Below are positions 43,430 to 55,168 of a stretch of DNA of 64,000 nt, piece after piece. The number at the start of each line of letters is the position of its first letter. Within the stretch, counting starts at the first letter, position 1. The stretch is from Ischnura elegans (Eukaryota; Arthropoda; Insecta; Odonata; Coenagrionidae). Position numbers and translations under genes: made by a program. The stretch spans positions 3,348,001 through 3,412,000 of the forward strand of contig NC_060259.1 in NCBI RefSeq assembly GCF_921293095.1, read 5' to 3'. The notes beneath the pieces were generated by a model that had not been told where the DNA came from, did not search any database, and was given only the letters and a program-made list of their open reading frames with translations.

Positions 43430-45085
43430 ATGCCCCTTTGATATTCTTTAAACGTCACTGTCTTCGGTTGTAAATTTTGGAGAGAAATAGGCAAATTAAA
43501 TCTTAACTGACGGCCCATTAATAGTTTTGATGGTGAAGGTAAATTGGTTTTAGCAGTGGTCCTATCTATAATGAAGCAAGGCTAGATAAGGATCTTTGCC
43601 TTCCTCGTGACTCTTTAATAGGGTACTTTTTGCTATTTTAACAAAACTTTCAATTTGGCCATTAGATCTTGGATAGCAAGGACTCGTGGCAACATGCTCT
43701 ATTTCCCATTCAGAAAGGAATGTTTTAAATTCTGCTGAACTAAACGGAGGGCCATTGTCACTAACCAGATACACTGGGATTCCATGGCGAGAAAAAATTG
43801 ACTTGAGTTGGGTGACCACTAAGGATGCAGTATATCCTGCTTTTAACAATGCCAACTCAAAGTACTTAGAATAATAATCTCCAATTACTAAGTACGTCAA
43901 ACCTCTAAAGGACAATAAATCGACTCCAACTCGTTCCCAGGGAAATTTAGAAATGGGGTAATTAACAATTGGTTCATGGGGATTATGACACCGGAATTTG
44001 GCACAAATTTCACATTGACTGATTAAATTTTCTAAGTCAGAGTTCATATTTGGCCAGTATATTATGCCACGAACTAAACTTTTAGTTTTGATTAGCCCTT
44101 GATGACCCATGTGGACTTTTTGTAAAAGTTCATGGCGTAAGGCAGCAGGGACAACAAGACTGGATCCTCTAAAAACTAAGTTACCTGCTACATTTATTTC
44201 AGAGCGCATATTCCAGTACGGTTTAGCACACTGTTCCACTTTCATTTTTGAGCTTGGCCAGCCTTCGTAATAATATTTTTTGAGTACTGACAATGTTGGA
44301 TCATCATTTGTTACAGCAATAAATTCTTCACGTTTTTGCTCAGACATGGCTAGATTATTTAAAAACAAATTAATATGGACTTCCACATCCTGTTCAATGT
44401 CAGTGACTTCAGTTTCAGGAAGAGGAGCCCTTGACAGTGCATCAGCAATAAACATATATTTACCAGGAACATAAGTAACTTTTAAATGATAGGACTGAAG
44501 TGCCAACATCATTCTTTGCAGGCGACTAGGCACATCTGCCAATGGTTTTTGAAACAATGTCACCAAAGGTCTATGATCTGTTTCAACATTGACCATATGT
44601 CCATAAACAAATTGATGAAACTTCTGACAACCAAACTGAATAGCATACAATTCTTTTTCAATTTGTGCATACCTTTGCTGGCTTTCTGTAAGACTCTTTG
44701 AAGCATATGAAACTGGTTGACCCTTTTGCAATAGAACAGCTCCAACAGCAGTGCTAGAAGCATCAACTGACAGTGTGATTGGTAAATTAACATCAAAATG
44801 TCTAAGCACTGGAGCAGTAGTTATAATTTTCTTTAATCTATTAAATACACTATCATGATTTGAATCCCAAGTCCAGACAACATCTTTAGCAAGAAGTTTT
44901 CTAAGTGTTTCAGATTCTTTTGCCAAATTATTTAAATAGGGACATAAGTAAGTAACCATACCAAGAAATCTTTTCAATTCTTTAGGGTTCTGTGGTCTAG
45001 GCATTTCACATATGGCCCTAACTTTAGAATTATCTGCCCTCATGCCATTCTCATCAAAAATATGACCTAGAAACCCAGTCAGCAC
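43430..45085 (-). CDS. Gypsy 2 pol: RT thumb, RNase H, integrase
   Basis: Starts inside RT (FLGHIFDENGMRADNSKVRAI, RFLGMVTYLCPYL). RNase H shows LSVDASSTAVGAVLLQ and QIEKELYAIQFGC. The integrase has the HHCC domain (HMGHQGLIKTKSL, CEICAKFRC) and D, D, E in VGVDLL, VSDNGPPFSS and RSNGQIESFVK. The frame has a stop at 43562, after which homology resumes in another frame (SPSKLLMGRQLRFNLPI) up to the insertion at 43427. The first Met at 45085 belongs to the abutting transposon end, not to the gypsy ORF. Confidence 0.85.
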
Positions 45086-46448
45086 AAAAGATATTTTACC
45101 CCATTATTAACCAAATTTTACACGGGTAAAATTGTGGTAAAAGATGGGTAACCTGCATGGTAACGGGTAAAATATCTGTAAATTTAAGTGGTAAAATTCG
45201 TACTTTTTCCGGGTAAAACTTCCCGATGCGACATCAGAGCCATCTGTGGAGCTTCAAAGTAAACATGACGACACTCCCTCTATCGGTGCTATTGTGAACT
45301 AACAGTGCCTAATTGCAATGCCCTACAGGCATTGATAGGCATTCATATGCACGATAAATGAACGAAATCGACATTGATATTGAAAAATAACTGTTTATTG
45401 AACGACGAAAAGTAACTACATATACAAACACGACATATATTAGGAAATAACCACTTGGTGAAAGAGAAATAATAACAAAAACAAAACCCACATTCACGAG
45501 GACATACGTACTCGAAGAAAGAGAGATGACTGAAATACATAACAGTTATGTTTTAAGAGGAATTGCCAATTTGATTTCATTTAAAATAGAAACAATGTTA
45601 AACTTAGAACTAATTTCCTTCCGTTAAGCACTTAGTGACAACAGCTTCCACACCGAACTCCTAATGGCATGCTTACGAGGAAACGATTCACCCAAACGAG
45701 AATCCTAAAAACTGCTTTTCCAAGGTTTTTCTCCTGAAATTTTCAATGAAATCACAGTAAATAAAGAGCTCTATACTTTAGCAGAGGTTGAGGGAACCAA
45801 ATTTCAGTTATATTGGTTATTAAAAAGTATATTGCCTCACCACGGCGTCACAACAAAAAGTGATGCAACTCTCTGGTTAAATTTTCAACTGAATTATATT
45901 CAACTATTTTCAGCATTGTATCAGGCAACTTAGTTTAGCTTACTTCATGCTCCAGTAATAGATAGAAATTATAATTACCAGGTACGTTACTTCGGCACAT
46001 GTCGCGTTCATGTTCCTTCTTCATTGTTTACTTCAGTTTACTTGTTCACTCGTGCGTTACACTCCACTAGTCGCAAATCGCACAGGATCCAGAATAGCCA
46101 ACTGTCAAGATATGAACTCGACCTTTCATAAAATTTTAACGAAAATAATTATCCGATGAAAATTAGTACTCTCCACTATTTATTTACGAAAATAATCTGG
46201 TAATTTTTAAGCAATTGAATTTTTGTTAATGACCACAGCCTTTCATCGATAGCGTGTAGGTATATAAAGTGAAACTATTTGCAAAAATAAATCGAAAATA
46301 GTTTGCAAAATATCACTACAGCGTCGCTGTGGTTATATTGAACTTTACTTTTCTTCTTTAAACTTTGCTCAACCTCATACAATGAAATAAATTACTCACT
46401 TTATATTTTTTACACTTCGCTGTTGGCAATTCTGTACGCGAGTAATAA
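45074..46448. mobile_element. Terminus of another CCC-type DNA element
   Basis: CCCAGTCAGCACAAAAG at 45074 abruptly ends gypsy 2 homology and is followed by repeated GGTAAAA/TTTTACC words to about 45225. The start matches the CCC-N5/6-GCACA pattern of elements A and E. It follows AA rather than TA. The partner end was not found. The interior has no recognised gene. Confidence 0.5.
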
Positions 46449-46710
46449 CCCTGTAAACCATAATGGTTGCCACAACGTTGCAGCAACGTCTCACGGCAAC
46501 CAACTGGGAGTTCCATGCAACGTTGTGACAACGTCTTATTTACTGCCAAACGTCCTCCGTACTACGTTTTCACAACGTCTTCACAACATCTTTGCAACGT
46601 GACACGTAACATGATTGCAACCTGCCTGCAACCTTCTGTAAACCATATAGGTTGCCACAACGTTGCAGCTACGTCTCACGTCAACCAATTTACTGCCAAA
46701 ATTTAATCCT
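46449..46710 (+). repeat. CAACGTTGC subterminal array and 184-bp direct repeat
   Basis: CTGTAAACCATA-GGTTGCCACAACGTTGC occurs at 46451 and again at 46635. Between them CAACGT words recur about ten times. The left edge reads AA-CCC, like the ends at 45074 and 57650. It may be the terminus of the element that carries the DUF4806-like gene beginning 100 bp downstream. Confidence 0.6.
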
Positions 46711-47344
46711 TACTACATTTTCACAAATCTTCGCCACCAGAAGCGTAACGTGATGCAACCTTTAATAAATAATACTTTAAATTGTGTCGTTTCAAAGGAA
46801 ATTTTTTTATTATTCCTTATTTACAATTTGTTTTCCTTTCCTCCACCCTCTGATGCCTTGACTCAGCGTGCCTGAACCAGTCAATTGCCTTCTCCTTTAT
46901 GTGCTTATGGCCATATTCCTTTAATGTGGGCTTGCAACGGAAAGCATCTGAAATTAAATTTTAGTAAGGATTTTAGACACAAGTAGTTTTATTGAACAGT
47001 TCCCATTTTGATATAATTTTATAAGCACAACATACCAATAATACAGGCACACGTTCTGGTGGCACAGAACTGGATTTTTTTAGTGTTCATTTTGGAATGG
47101 CCGAAAAATGAAAATCCCCGACCAAGATTATTGGTAAATAGGTGGTATAACATGCCGAAAACACCCTCAGTAATGTTATTCCGACATCGTCTGCATAACT
47201 CTACAGTCTGAAAAATCAGAGGAATTTTTACAACACAAAAAAACTCACAAATAGCTACTTATAAAAGCCCATCAAACAAATGACACTCAAAAGTTTTATT
47301 TTACCAGAGCTGCGTGGAATGGCTTTTTGAGGAGTTCCACCTCC

Positions 47345-49536
47345 GGGCCTAAGTCCGTAACTTGAATTCTCCTTTCTCCGGAGACTCTGTACTCTCCCGT
47401 AGTTTTCTCCCGACTGTAGTCCGTAACTTGGCGGAGAGAACATCAGTTCCTGGCCGCTACCGGAGAAAACTCTAATTCTCGGTATCGGACAGGAACGGCA
47501 GGTAGGTATGAAAAATATTGAATCCGAAGCCGGCGATACCGTGAAGAACCAATAGAAAAGCTTTGTTTCAAATAAAAAAACGAGAGGGAAATCAAACGAT
47601 TCTCACCTGTAATAAGGGCTACTCGTTCATCATTAAAGTTAAACTTTCAAATAAAAGAAATTGATGCATCGAAATTATAATTGATAGTGGATAAATCGAT
47701 TTAAATCCATCGCAGATATATTTGTTCATTAGTACACACAAAAGAGTATATTATACCATTGAAAAAGGAGAGACTAATGCGTAACACCAAAGCATTTTTA
47801 TGTTTTAGATGTAGGTAATCTTGTATACAAACGGCCGCTGTATTCATTGATGATATATATGGCATATTGTTTTGCACTTCGGATGCTTACTTTCATTGGT
47901 GAATGCATGATGAGTATGGAAAAACATAACTATCAACGTCAGTATTACATGCATTTATCCTCGAAAAGCTGAAATACACAATGTGGGAGTGGAAAAAGAA
48001 AATTGAAAAACTTTACTATGCAGAAAAGAATCGTAAAGAAAATAACGTTAAGATAAATGTGTGAATGGTACATATTTATTCTTGCAAATACCTACGTGCC
48101 AGCAATTAGTAACATATGTTACAATCTCCCAAAATGTTATAGTTTAGGAAACACAACAACCTGCCTCGCTACTTTTAAAAATTTCAAAGACTGACAGCGT
48201 AGAATAGCGAAAACATGGGGAAAATGGTTTACTAGAGGTATATATAGAGAAAACAAAGCAAAATTACCCTTACTTGTACATATTTATTGCTCATCATATC
48301 ACATACAGCACTACAACGCACACATTTCTATCTTTTTAATACTTATAATCATTATATTCGGAATCAACTGTTTCAATAAATATCTTGGCTCACAATAAAT
48401 ATAAAACACCATTATGTAACACTAATAAAACATGATAATCGGTTTTCCAATCACTTTGCACACACTAAAAGAATTTGCACTCCTTGAAGTTCGAAAGGAT
48501 TCTTTACACCTCACTTCCTACTCATCACTAACGACTTAGAATCAGATTACGTTATTTCACATTAACATTGCGAAGACAATTAAATGAATAGGTTGAAACA
48601 AATTGCTAAACCAGTTATTGTAACACCAACAAACTTCGAATTTCACTATCACTCTCACCGTAACATGACCAAAACAAAAACAAACAACAACACAACGAAA
48701 TGCGTGAAATGTAAACATTGCCAAAACCTCACATCTCACAACGGGAATTGGAAATAGATGCAATACGTAATAAAATCAAACAGAACTTAGAAGCGAACAA
48801 ACGAATGAAAATTAACAGGCGTTCGATGTATCCCTAAAGTAAGACTAGTTCAAATATGAAACATATCCCCTTCGCAATACATAGTTAGATACCTTTCATC
48901 GTAATGTATACAGTTGATTCGTAGCCTAAGTTATATACGTGCGAAACAATTTCGTCGAAGATGTTACATTCACAACACACTTCACTCTTTACTTCATCGT
49001 CTATGTGCAATCAATTCACTAAGGGGTACACTAAGGACACAAATTTTGTTCACTTATACTAGAGGCACAATGAAAGTTCACTGCACGTAGTTTCCTTGCA
49101 AATGCAGCCATACAAAAATTTCTATTCTTGTCACAAATTACACTACATAAGTTGCCTGCCTAACTTGAAGAATGCATTTTCGTGTTCTATTTTGTCACAA
49201 ATACGTAAAAAAACCATATTAGAATACAATTAGAACTGCAGTACGATCGCCCACAACGGTCCGCCATTGGTATTTTCCTCGTTTCTCCTATGGAGAAAAT
49301 GAATCGCCGGGTCCCGGGCGGGTGACTCCCAAGCTCCCGTCTAGGGCGCGTCAGAGTCTCCAAATCGCGTTACGGACTTCAGTCGGGAGAAAGATACTCT
49401 CCAGGAGAGTCAGAGTCTCCGTTACTGGGAGAAAGTTTTCTCCGTTACCGTTACAGACTTCAGTTGGATGAAACTGGAGCTTCACGAGTCTCTTTTCTCC
49501 CAAATCGGGAGAAAACGAAGTTACAGACTTAGGCCC
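47345..49536. mobile_element. DNA element D (GGGCCTAAGTC ends)
   Basis: Inverted termini GGGCCTAAGTCCGTAACTT and GGGCCTAAGTCTGTAACTT lie about 2.2 kb apart. GGAGA/TCTCC words cluster inside both ends. It interrupts the DUF4806-like coding segment. No clear TSD and no transposase were seen. Confidence 0.7.
48262..49180 (-). repeat. Dispersed repeat shared with 33790-34680
   Basis: About 900 bp homologous, in opposite orientation, to the middle of the TA-flanked element at 33448-34992. Shared words include TTCAAGTTAGGCAGGCAAC and ATGATGAGCAATAAATATGTA. Non-coding by eye. Confidence 0.7.
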
Positions 49537-49761
49537 CAGGGCATCAAATTCTTCCATTGTATACATGGGGAATTTCCAGGTCAATAATAAGTCGTTGTCA
49601 CTTTCATCTGGCAGTTCGACTTAGCTCTTTTCAAAGCCCGAATTTCCTTTAAAATTTCCAGCTGCGTCTTCTCAATTCTCTTTAAATACTGAAGAAGGTC
49701 TTCATAAATAACTATGGGACCAGAAGAAGTTTACATTACTAAAAAATATGTATAATGTACT

Positions 49762-50047
49762 TGTAGGCCCGATGTACCGGGGATTAAGGTGTAAACATAT
49801 TCCGAACACGCATTAATGTAAAGGGAGTTTATTGGCTCCAAGAAAAGAAAATATATTTTACAATACACTGTGACACTGTTAGTTATGAAGCACTGACACT
49901 CAGCCGACACGCGCGTAAGTCCTTATCACCAGTCCTCTCTCTCCGTCGAACTAACTGTACTTTCTCGCGCCCCTGGCGTGGCGCTCCTCATCCCTCTATC
50001 TGCGAGCCCTTAAATTACTTGCTGGAGACTCGCACAGGGGCGCCACA
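49762..50047 (-). repeat. Gypsy 3 3' LTR
   Basis: Minus strand TGTGGCGCCCC to GGGCCTACA. A purine tract AGGAAGGGGGTAG (50048-50060) lies immediately 5' of it. Confidence 0.92.
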
Positions 50048-50149
50048 CTACCCCCTTCCTAGTGACAGAGGCAATCTGGCATGACAAAAGAAAGAGAAAA
50101 AAAAAGAAAATTTAAATGCAAACAAAATTAACCCACTGAGAGAGACAAT

Positions 50150-53100
50150 TTAAGGCAAAAAATCCCGGAGGTGCTCAGGAAAGTGCACTCTTCTTCCCGA
50201 TCGGGTCGTCTGCCCTTCCTTTTCGGGTGCTGTGGGCACTCTGAGGGGTTCCCTCTGTGGTCCCCCTGACGCTATGACCCCCTGTGGAGGTATCAATGGT
50301 GTCTCAGGTCGTGGTGGCCGCAGGATGGTACTTGCTGGTGCAGCTGGTGTGGCCACTGTTGGGTCATCGGAGGCGATGAAAGCGGGCTTAAGGCGGTCAA
50401 TTGAAACATTGGCCTCTCGCCCACGGATCCTCAGGGTGAAAAATTTGTCATGCCTCCGAAGGACTTCAAAGGGGCCCTCATATGGCTGCTGTAATGCTCC
50501 GCGTGTGAGATCACACCTAACAAAAACAAAGGGAGAAGAGAACAAGGATTTAAATACAAATGTTGATCGTGCTCCATGGCGCGAAGCAGGTTGGGGACGA
50601 AGGCTTTGCATATGCTGCCGCAGCTGGACCACATAGTTGGTTTGGTCGTCTATGGTGTGGCTCTCGGTGGGGGAAAGGAAATCTCCTGGTAGGCGAAGCG
50701 GCTCTCCATATACCAACTCTGCTGATGTGGTCTGCAGGTCCTCCTTCCAGGCGGAGCGGAGGCCAAGGAGGATGGTCGGAAGAATATCCACCCAACCCTC
50801 AGTCTCATGACTGCGGATGGCGGCTTTCAGCTGCCGATGGAGGCGTTCCACAAAACCATTTGAGGCCGGGTGGTAAGCCGTCGTCCGCAGGTGTACGGCT
50901 CCGGAGAGATCTGCCAGTTGTTGGAAGAGCTGGCTCTCGAATTGGCGACCCTGGTCGGTGGTAATGCGCTGTGGGACGCCAAAACGAGCGATCCACTCGC
51001 GAAAGAAGGCTTGGGCCACCGTCTCCGCCGTGATGTTTGCTATGGGGATGGCTTCCGGCCATCGGGTGTAACGGTCGATGACCGTGAGGCAGAACCTACA
51101 GCCCCGGGAGTGCGTTAATGGGCCCACAATGTCCATGTGGACGTGCTCGAAGCGGTGGGAGGGTGTTGGAAATGTACCAATAGGGGACTGCACATGGCGT
51201 GTTATCTTCGCGCGCTGACAGGGGACGCACTCTCTTGCCCAAGAAATGCAATCCTTCCTCATGAAGGGCCACACGTAACGGGACCCGACCAGGCGCGAGG
51301 ACGCCTTTCCACCCGGATGGGACAAGCCGTGAAGGGAGAGGAAGACTCGTCGGCGTAACTGGGAGGGCACAAAGGGGCGGGCTTTCGAAGTAGAAACGTC
51401 ACAGTACAGGGCCACTTCACTGTGCGGGAGTAATACTTGTCGCAGGACGAGCGAGGAGGAATTTGAGCGGAGCAGCTCGGCGAGTTCGCTGTCACCCTCC
51501 TGCGCTACAGCGAGTTCATCGTGACTGACGGCGGCGGTGATTTCCTCGATCCGAGAGAGAGTGTCGGCCACTAAATTGTCCTTTCCAGCTAAATGGCGTA
51601 CGTCTACGGTGAACTGAGCGATGTATGTCAGATGACGGCACTGTCTTGGCGATGTTTTATCATTCTTCTGCCGAAAGGCAAAAATGAGGGGCTTGTGGTC
51701 AGTGAATACACTGAATTCGCGGCCTTCGACCATGTGCCGGAAATGGCGCACAGATTCGTAAATGGCCAAGAGCTCCCGGTCGTAAGGGCTATAATTTTGC
51801 TGCGGCTTGGTCAGCTTACGGGAAAAGAATGCTAAAGGTTGCCAACCTAAAGGGGTCTTCTGTTGGAGGGCTGCTCCAATTGCAAAATCCGAGGCATCCG
51901 TGAAAAGGGCTAATGATAGAGTCACGTCCGGGTGTGCGAGGAGGGCTGCATTTGCTAAACTGTCTTTGCAGGCGTCAAACGCTTTCCGTAACCCCGGTGT
52001 CCACGAAATGCGGTCCTTCCCCTTAGCCCCCCCGCGTAGCACTTCACTTAAAGGCGCCTGAAATTTAGCCGCGCCTGGTATGAAACGGCGGTAAAAGTTC
52101 ACCATGCCCAGAAACTTTCTTAAGTGCTCCACCGTTTCTGGCAAGCCAAAACCCGTTATCGCGTCCAACTTTTCCGGTAAAGGCGTGTAACCACTGCCAG
52201 ACACACGATAACCGAGGAAATCCACCTCCGGCTGCCCAAAGACGCACTTAGATGGGTTGATGACTATCCCGTACTTACACAATCGGGCGCATAGCTGGTG
52301 GAGGTGATCTTCGTGCTCCTCTGCGGATTCCGATGCAACCAGGATGTCGTCGATGTACACGAAGCAAAACTCTAACCCCCGGAGGACCTCGTCCATGAAG
52401 CGTTGGAATGTCTGAGCGGCATTTCGTAGTCCAAACGTCATGTACGGGAATTCGAACAAGCCGAAAGGTGTTGTGATGGCTGTTTTCGGGATGTCATCTG
52501 GGTTGATGGGGATCTGGTTGTACGCGCGCACAAGGTCAACGGTGGAAAACACGCGGTTTCCGCGGAGGTTGTGGGCAAAGTCTGCAATATGCGGAACTGG
52601 ATATTGGTCAGGTATCGTCCGGGCGTTGAGAGCCCGATAATCACCGCAGGGCCTCCACTCATCCCCCTTCTTCGGGACTAGGTGGAGGGGGGATGACCAA
52701 CAACTCTCGGACGGGCGCGCCGTACCAGCGCGCAACATGTCATCAAACACCCGCTTAGCGACACGCTGATGATCCGGTGCGAGTCTTCGCGGTCGGCAAG
52801 AAGTGGGTGGTCCGGCTGTGGTGCGAATGTAGTGCACGGTAGAATGTAGGGGATCTCTAGGGGCACCAGCTGGGCGCGTAATATCCGGGAAACAAGCGAG
52901 AATGCGGTGAAATTTGTTGTCGCTGCTTACCGCTTTGACGTGTGGGAACGGTTCCCGCACGGCTTTACCGCTCGCTTTAAGGTGGGTGGTGCCGTCGATG
53001 AGGCGTTGGTTCCTCATGTCCACTAGCAGTCCGTAAAAACGGAGAAAATCCGCACCAATGATGGGTTTGGACACGTCCGCCACCACAAAGCGCCAATTGA

Positions 53101-53422
53101 AGTCCCGCCGGAGGCCAAGGTTTATACATAAATCCAGCGCTCCATACGTCGGGATGACACTTTCGTTCGCAGCGAAAAGTTCATAAGTGGACTTCGTACG
53201 GGGGCCTCTCACTAGAGCGCGAGGGTATACACAGAGGTCCGAACCCGTGTCTACAAGGAATTGCCGCTTAGTGCTCGCGTCTGTGACAAAAAGGCGGCTG
53301 ACATTCGGGCGGTAGTCGGTGGCCGCGTTCACCGACGGCCCTATAGGTTTCCCGCCGCCGTGTAAGAACACGGGGATTCGCAGCGGTGAGCCTTCTCTCC
53401 GAAGGTATAGTGGTACCAGCAC
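50150..53422 (-). CDS. Gypsy 3 pol: protease, RT, RNase H, integrase
   Basis: Uninterrupted 1090-codon frame. Protease: [42 protein letters not shown], catalytic [11 protein letters not shown]. RNase [36 protein letters not shown]. Integrase: [14 protein letters not shown] with CVPCQRAK, then D, D, E in [19 protein letters not shown] and [11 protein letters not shown]. The C-terminal chromo-free tail ends [12 protein letters not shown]. The protein is probably made as a gag-pol fusion by -1 slippage at 53347-53353, because its own first Met is upstream of the slip in a frame with no promoter-proximal role. Confidence 0.93.
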   Translation of the reverse strand: MLVPLYLRREGSPLRIPVFLHGGGKPIGPSVNAATDYRPNVSRLFVTDASTKRQFLVDTGSDLCVYPRALVRGPRTKSTYELFAANESVIPTYGALDLCINLGLRRDFNWRFVVADVSKPIIGADFLRFYGLLVDMRNQRLIDGTTHLKASGKAVREPFPHVKAVSSDNKFHRILACFPDITRPAGAPRDPLHSTVHYIRTTAGPPTSCRPRRLAPDHQRVAKRVFDDMLRAGTARPSESCWSSPLHLVPKKGDEWRPCGDYRALNARTIPDQYPVPHIADFAHNLRGNRVFSTVDLVRAYNQIPINPDDIPKTAITTPFGLFEFPYMTFGLRNAAQTFQRFMDEVLRGLEFCFVYIDDILVASESAEEHEDHLHQLCARLCKYGIVINPSKCVFGQPEVDFLGYRVSGSGYTPLPEKLDAITGFGLPETVEHLRKFLGMVNFYRRFIPGAAKFQAPLSEVLRGGAKGKDRISWTPGLRKAFDACKDSLANAALLAHPDVTLSLALFTDASDFAIGAALQQKTPLGWQPLAFFSRKLTKPQQNYSPYDRELLAIYESVRHFRHMVEGREFSVFTDHKPLIFAFRQKNDKTSPRQCRHLTYIAQFTVDVRHLAGKDNLVADTLSRIEEITAAVSHDELAVAQEGDSELAELLRSNSSSLVLRQVLLPHSEVALYCDVSTSKARPFVPSQLRRRVFLSLHGLSHPGGKASSRLVGSRYVWPFMRKDCISWARECVPCQRAKITRHVQSPIGTFPTPSHRFEHVHMDIVGPLTHSRGCRFCLTVIDRYTRWPEAIPIANITAETVAQAFFREWIARFGVPQRITTDQGRQFESQLFQQLADLSGAVHLRTTAYHPASNGFVERLHRQLKAAIRSHETEGWVDILPTILLGLRSAWKEDLQTTSAELVYGEPLRLPGDFLSPTESHTIDDQTNYVVQLRQHMQSLRPQPASRHGARSTFVFKSLFSSPFVFVRCDLTRGALQQPYEGPFEVLRRHDKFFTLRIRGREANVSIDRLKPAFIASDDPTVATPAAPASTILRPPRPETPLIPPQGVIASGGPQREPLRVPTAPEKEGQTTRSGRRVHFPEHLRDFLP

Positions 53423-54279
53423 ATGTCCGACTCCCTATGACGGGAGCGGCGGCGAGGGTTCCCCCGGGAATGGCTGCGGGACCTCGGGCGGGACCGGTTA
53501 TCCGTAGGACCGGAGATTTGCGCTGTGACGGCGGTGGCCATGTTTGTCATCTGCGTCATCAGGGCAGCGACTTGTTTGGTTAGTTCCTCTACCCGCTGGA
53601 GGAGGGCGTCGTTATCGGCGGGGGCGGTTGCGCTGGCCACTTGGGGGTGGGGGGTCACCTCGTGCACCTTATCCGCCAAGGCGGAAAGCGAGTCTAGGTC
53701 CGCTCCGCTCTGTACGGACAAAATGGCGTGCATGTTGGCGGGAAGGCGATTGACCCAAAGGGTGCGAAGAAAAGCGTCCGGAACGACGCCGCCTGCGAGG
53801 TTGCGGAGGTGGCGCAAAAATTGAGACGGCTTTCGATCTCCCATCTCTTCATGCTCCAGGAGCTGTCGGATGCGCTGCTCCTGCGATGCCGTCAAGCGCC
53901 TGATAAGTTCCTCTTTTAGGCGGACGTATTTGTCTTGGGCGGGAGGGGAAGTAATTATGTCACTCACTTCCGCGGCATATTTATGGTCCAATTGTGACAT
54001 AACGTAGTAAAATTTAGTGGCATCCTGGGTGATGCCGTTAAGGTGAAACTGCCCTTCCACTTGCGCGAACCATACCGCGGGATCCTCGGGCCAGAATGGG
54101 GGCACACGAATACTGATTCGGTCGACGGACGCGGCTGAACCTCCCTCCATTTTTGCAAGGGGAAATAAAAAATAATGGCGAAAATACAGGTCACAAAAAC
54201 ACACAAAAATAAAACGGCGCACACGGTCACTAGGGGGAATAAGACGGCCCACGTGGTCGTTAACTTTATCGGGGATCAC
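53341..54279 (-). CDS. Gypsy 3 gag
   Basis: The likely start is the internal Met at about 54150 ([16 protein letters not shown]), since the upstream codons lie in the leader and primer-site region. Capsid-like segment [20 protein letters not shown], a helical body with [19 protein letters not shown], a coiled stretch [16 protein letters not shown], an Arg/Ser-rich segment and a terminal Cys/His cluster [18 protein letters not shown]. This arrangement is usual in arthropod gypsy gags. It ends at TAG 53341-53343, just after a slippery heptamer, and overlaps pol by 82 nt. Confidence 0.88.
   Translation of the reverse strand: MIPDKVNDHVGRLIPPSDRVRRFIFVCFCDLYFRHYFLFPLAKMEGGSAASVDRISIRVPPFWPEDPAVWFAQVEGQFHLNGITQDATKFYYVMSQLDHKYAAEVSDIITSPPAQDKYVRLKEELIRRLTASQEQRIRQLLEHEEMGDRKPSQFLRHLRNLAGGVVPDAFLRTLWVNRLPANMHAILSVQSGADLDSLSALADKVHEVTPHPQVASATAPADNDALLQRVEELTKQVAALMTQMTNMATAVTAQISGPTDNRSRPRSRSHSRGNPRRRSRHRESDMCWYHYTFGEKAHRCESPCSYTAAGNL
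53347..53353 (-). promoter_or_regulatory. -1 frameshift heptamer G GGA AAC
   Basis: GGGAAAC in the gag frame as G GGA AAC, one codon before the gag stop. pol lies in the -1 frame and is open across this point. G GGA AAC is an established -1 slippery heptamer in retroelements. No downstream pseudoknot was checked. Confidence 0.65.
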
Positions 54280-54293
54280 GTCGGGGTCACCAC
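54275..54293 (-). promoter_or_regulatory. Gypsy 3 primer-binding site
   Basis: On the minus strand, TGGTGACCCCGACGTGA follows the 5' LTR after one base. A TGG start fits pairing with a CCA tRNA end; the tRNA was not identified. Confidence 0.6.
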
Positions 54294-54579
54294 TGTAGGC
54301 CCGATGTACCGGGGATTAAGGTGTAAACATATTCCGAACACGCATTAATGTAAAGGGAGTTTATTGGCTCCAAGAAAAGAAAATATATTTTACAATACAC
54401 TGTGACACTGTTAGTTATGAAGCACTGACACTCAGCCGACACGCGCGTAAGTCCTTATCACCAGTCCTCTCTCTCCGTCGAACTAACTGTACTTTCTCGC
54501 GCCCCTGGCGTGGCGCTCCTCATCCCTCTATCTGCGAGCCCTTAAATTACTTGCTGGAGACTCGCACAGGGGCGCCACA
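54294..54579 (-). repeat. Gypsy 3 5' LTR
   Basis: 286 bp, the same as the 3' LTR by eye. Confidence 0.92.
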
Positions 54580-54584
54580 GTACT

Positions 54585-55165
54585 TTTCATCTTATTATAA
54601 AGGTGAGAAGTAAATTGACTATAATATAATTAAGACAGTAGTTTTTATAGGGCCATTTTTAAATACATGCACATAACCAATAAGATGTGATGGTCAGCTG
54701 ATGAAATCAGCAGGGTTAGTATTGCACTTGCCACCTAGGTCAGAGCCCACAAATTTGGACTTTCTATGAGGCAAGAGTTGGCAAATTACTTCATATGAAA
54801 TGACAAACAAGGGTTTGAGACACGAGCTTGGCTGCATATACTTAGTCATTTTCTCGAGCGATTCTATTATCATTACTGTCATTACATGAGATCTTGAAAT
54901 GACCTCGATAATTAAGGCGTAAGCAGTTGATTTTCCCACAAAATCCACCTGATAAATTTAAGGCTGGAGAGTGGTTTCTTTACTTTAGAGAAATAAAAGT
55001 TTAGTCCAAATGTTAATGAAATAAGCAAGCACAACAATAATAGAATGTCATTCAAAGAAAACAGAAATTATCTCATGATATTTTTTAGAACAGCCAATCT
55101 TGAAAATCATAGGAATGGTAATAAAAATAATCGAATGCTAGGGTTGTACTGAAAGGGAGAGTACT
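54585..55165. other. No recognised gene
   Basis: DNA between gypsy 3 and a Harbinger-like element. Upstream exons of the DUF4806-like gene would be expected on the minus strand here or beyond; none was identified. Confidence 0.45.
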
Positions 55166-55168
55166 AAA

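Larger units (their letters stand above)
37981..45073 (-). mobile_element. Gypsy element 2, truncated and split
   Basis: On the minus strand: RT thumb to integrase (45073 to 43430), an insertion (38666-43427), the polyprotein C-terminus (38646-38236), a purine tract and a 151-bp LTR (37981-38131). The 5' half is missing, cut at 45073 by another transposon end. Excising the insertion with one TA restores the frame, which shows the two halves were one element. Confidence 0.85.
46817..49756 (-). pseudogene. DUF4806-like gene, broken by insertions
   Basis: Minus-strand pieces in order. 49563-49756: EDLLQYLKRIEKTQLEILKE, then after a 1-nt frame break, LLLTWKFPMYTMEEFDALG. 47250-47344: GGGTPQKAIPRSS. 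Exon 47036-47207, with AG and GT borders: GMLYHLFTNNLGRGFSFFGH. Last exon 46817-46947: KEKAIDWFRHAESRHQRVEE and a stop. Order and motifs (MEEFDAL, GG-x-P, LFTNxL...F...G) fit DUF4806, a domain of unknown function common in insect repeat proteins. The last two exons join in phase 1. Element D splits the domain, and the helix between DALG and GGG is missing, so this copy is dead. Confidence 0.6.
49762..54579 (-). mobile_element. Gypsy element 3, apparently intact
   Basis: 4.8 kb on the minus strand: 286-bp LTRs at 54294-54579 and 49762-50047 that appear identical, with target duplication GTACT at 49757-49761 and 54580-54584. gag and pol are open over their full length and overlap. No envelope ORF. 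Base composition is clearly more GC-rich than the surroundings. The youngest-looking complete element in the window. Confidence 0.93.

Noticed and set aside
45074..45300. Start codon of the gypsy 2 ORF at 45085
   Set aside because: The Met lies in the abutting transposon end; the real coding sequence enters at 45073 from a lost upstream part.
50232..53919. Many plus-strand ORFs of 60-134 codons
   Set aside because: They lie opposite the GC-rich gypsy 3 gag and pol. Their openness follows from codon bias on the real strand.
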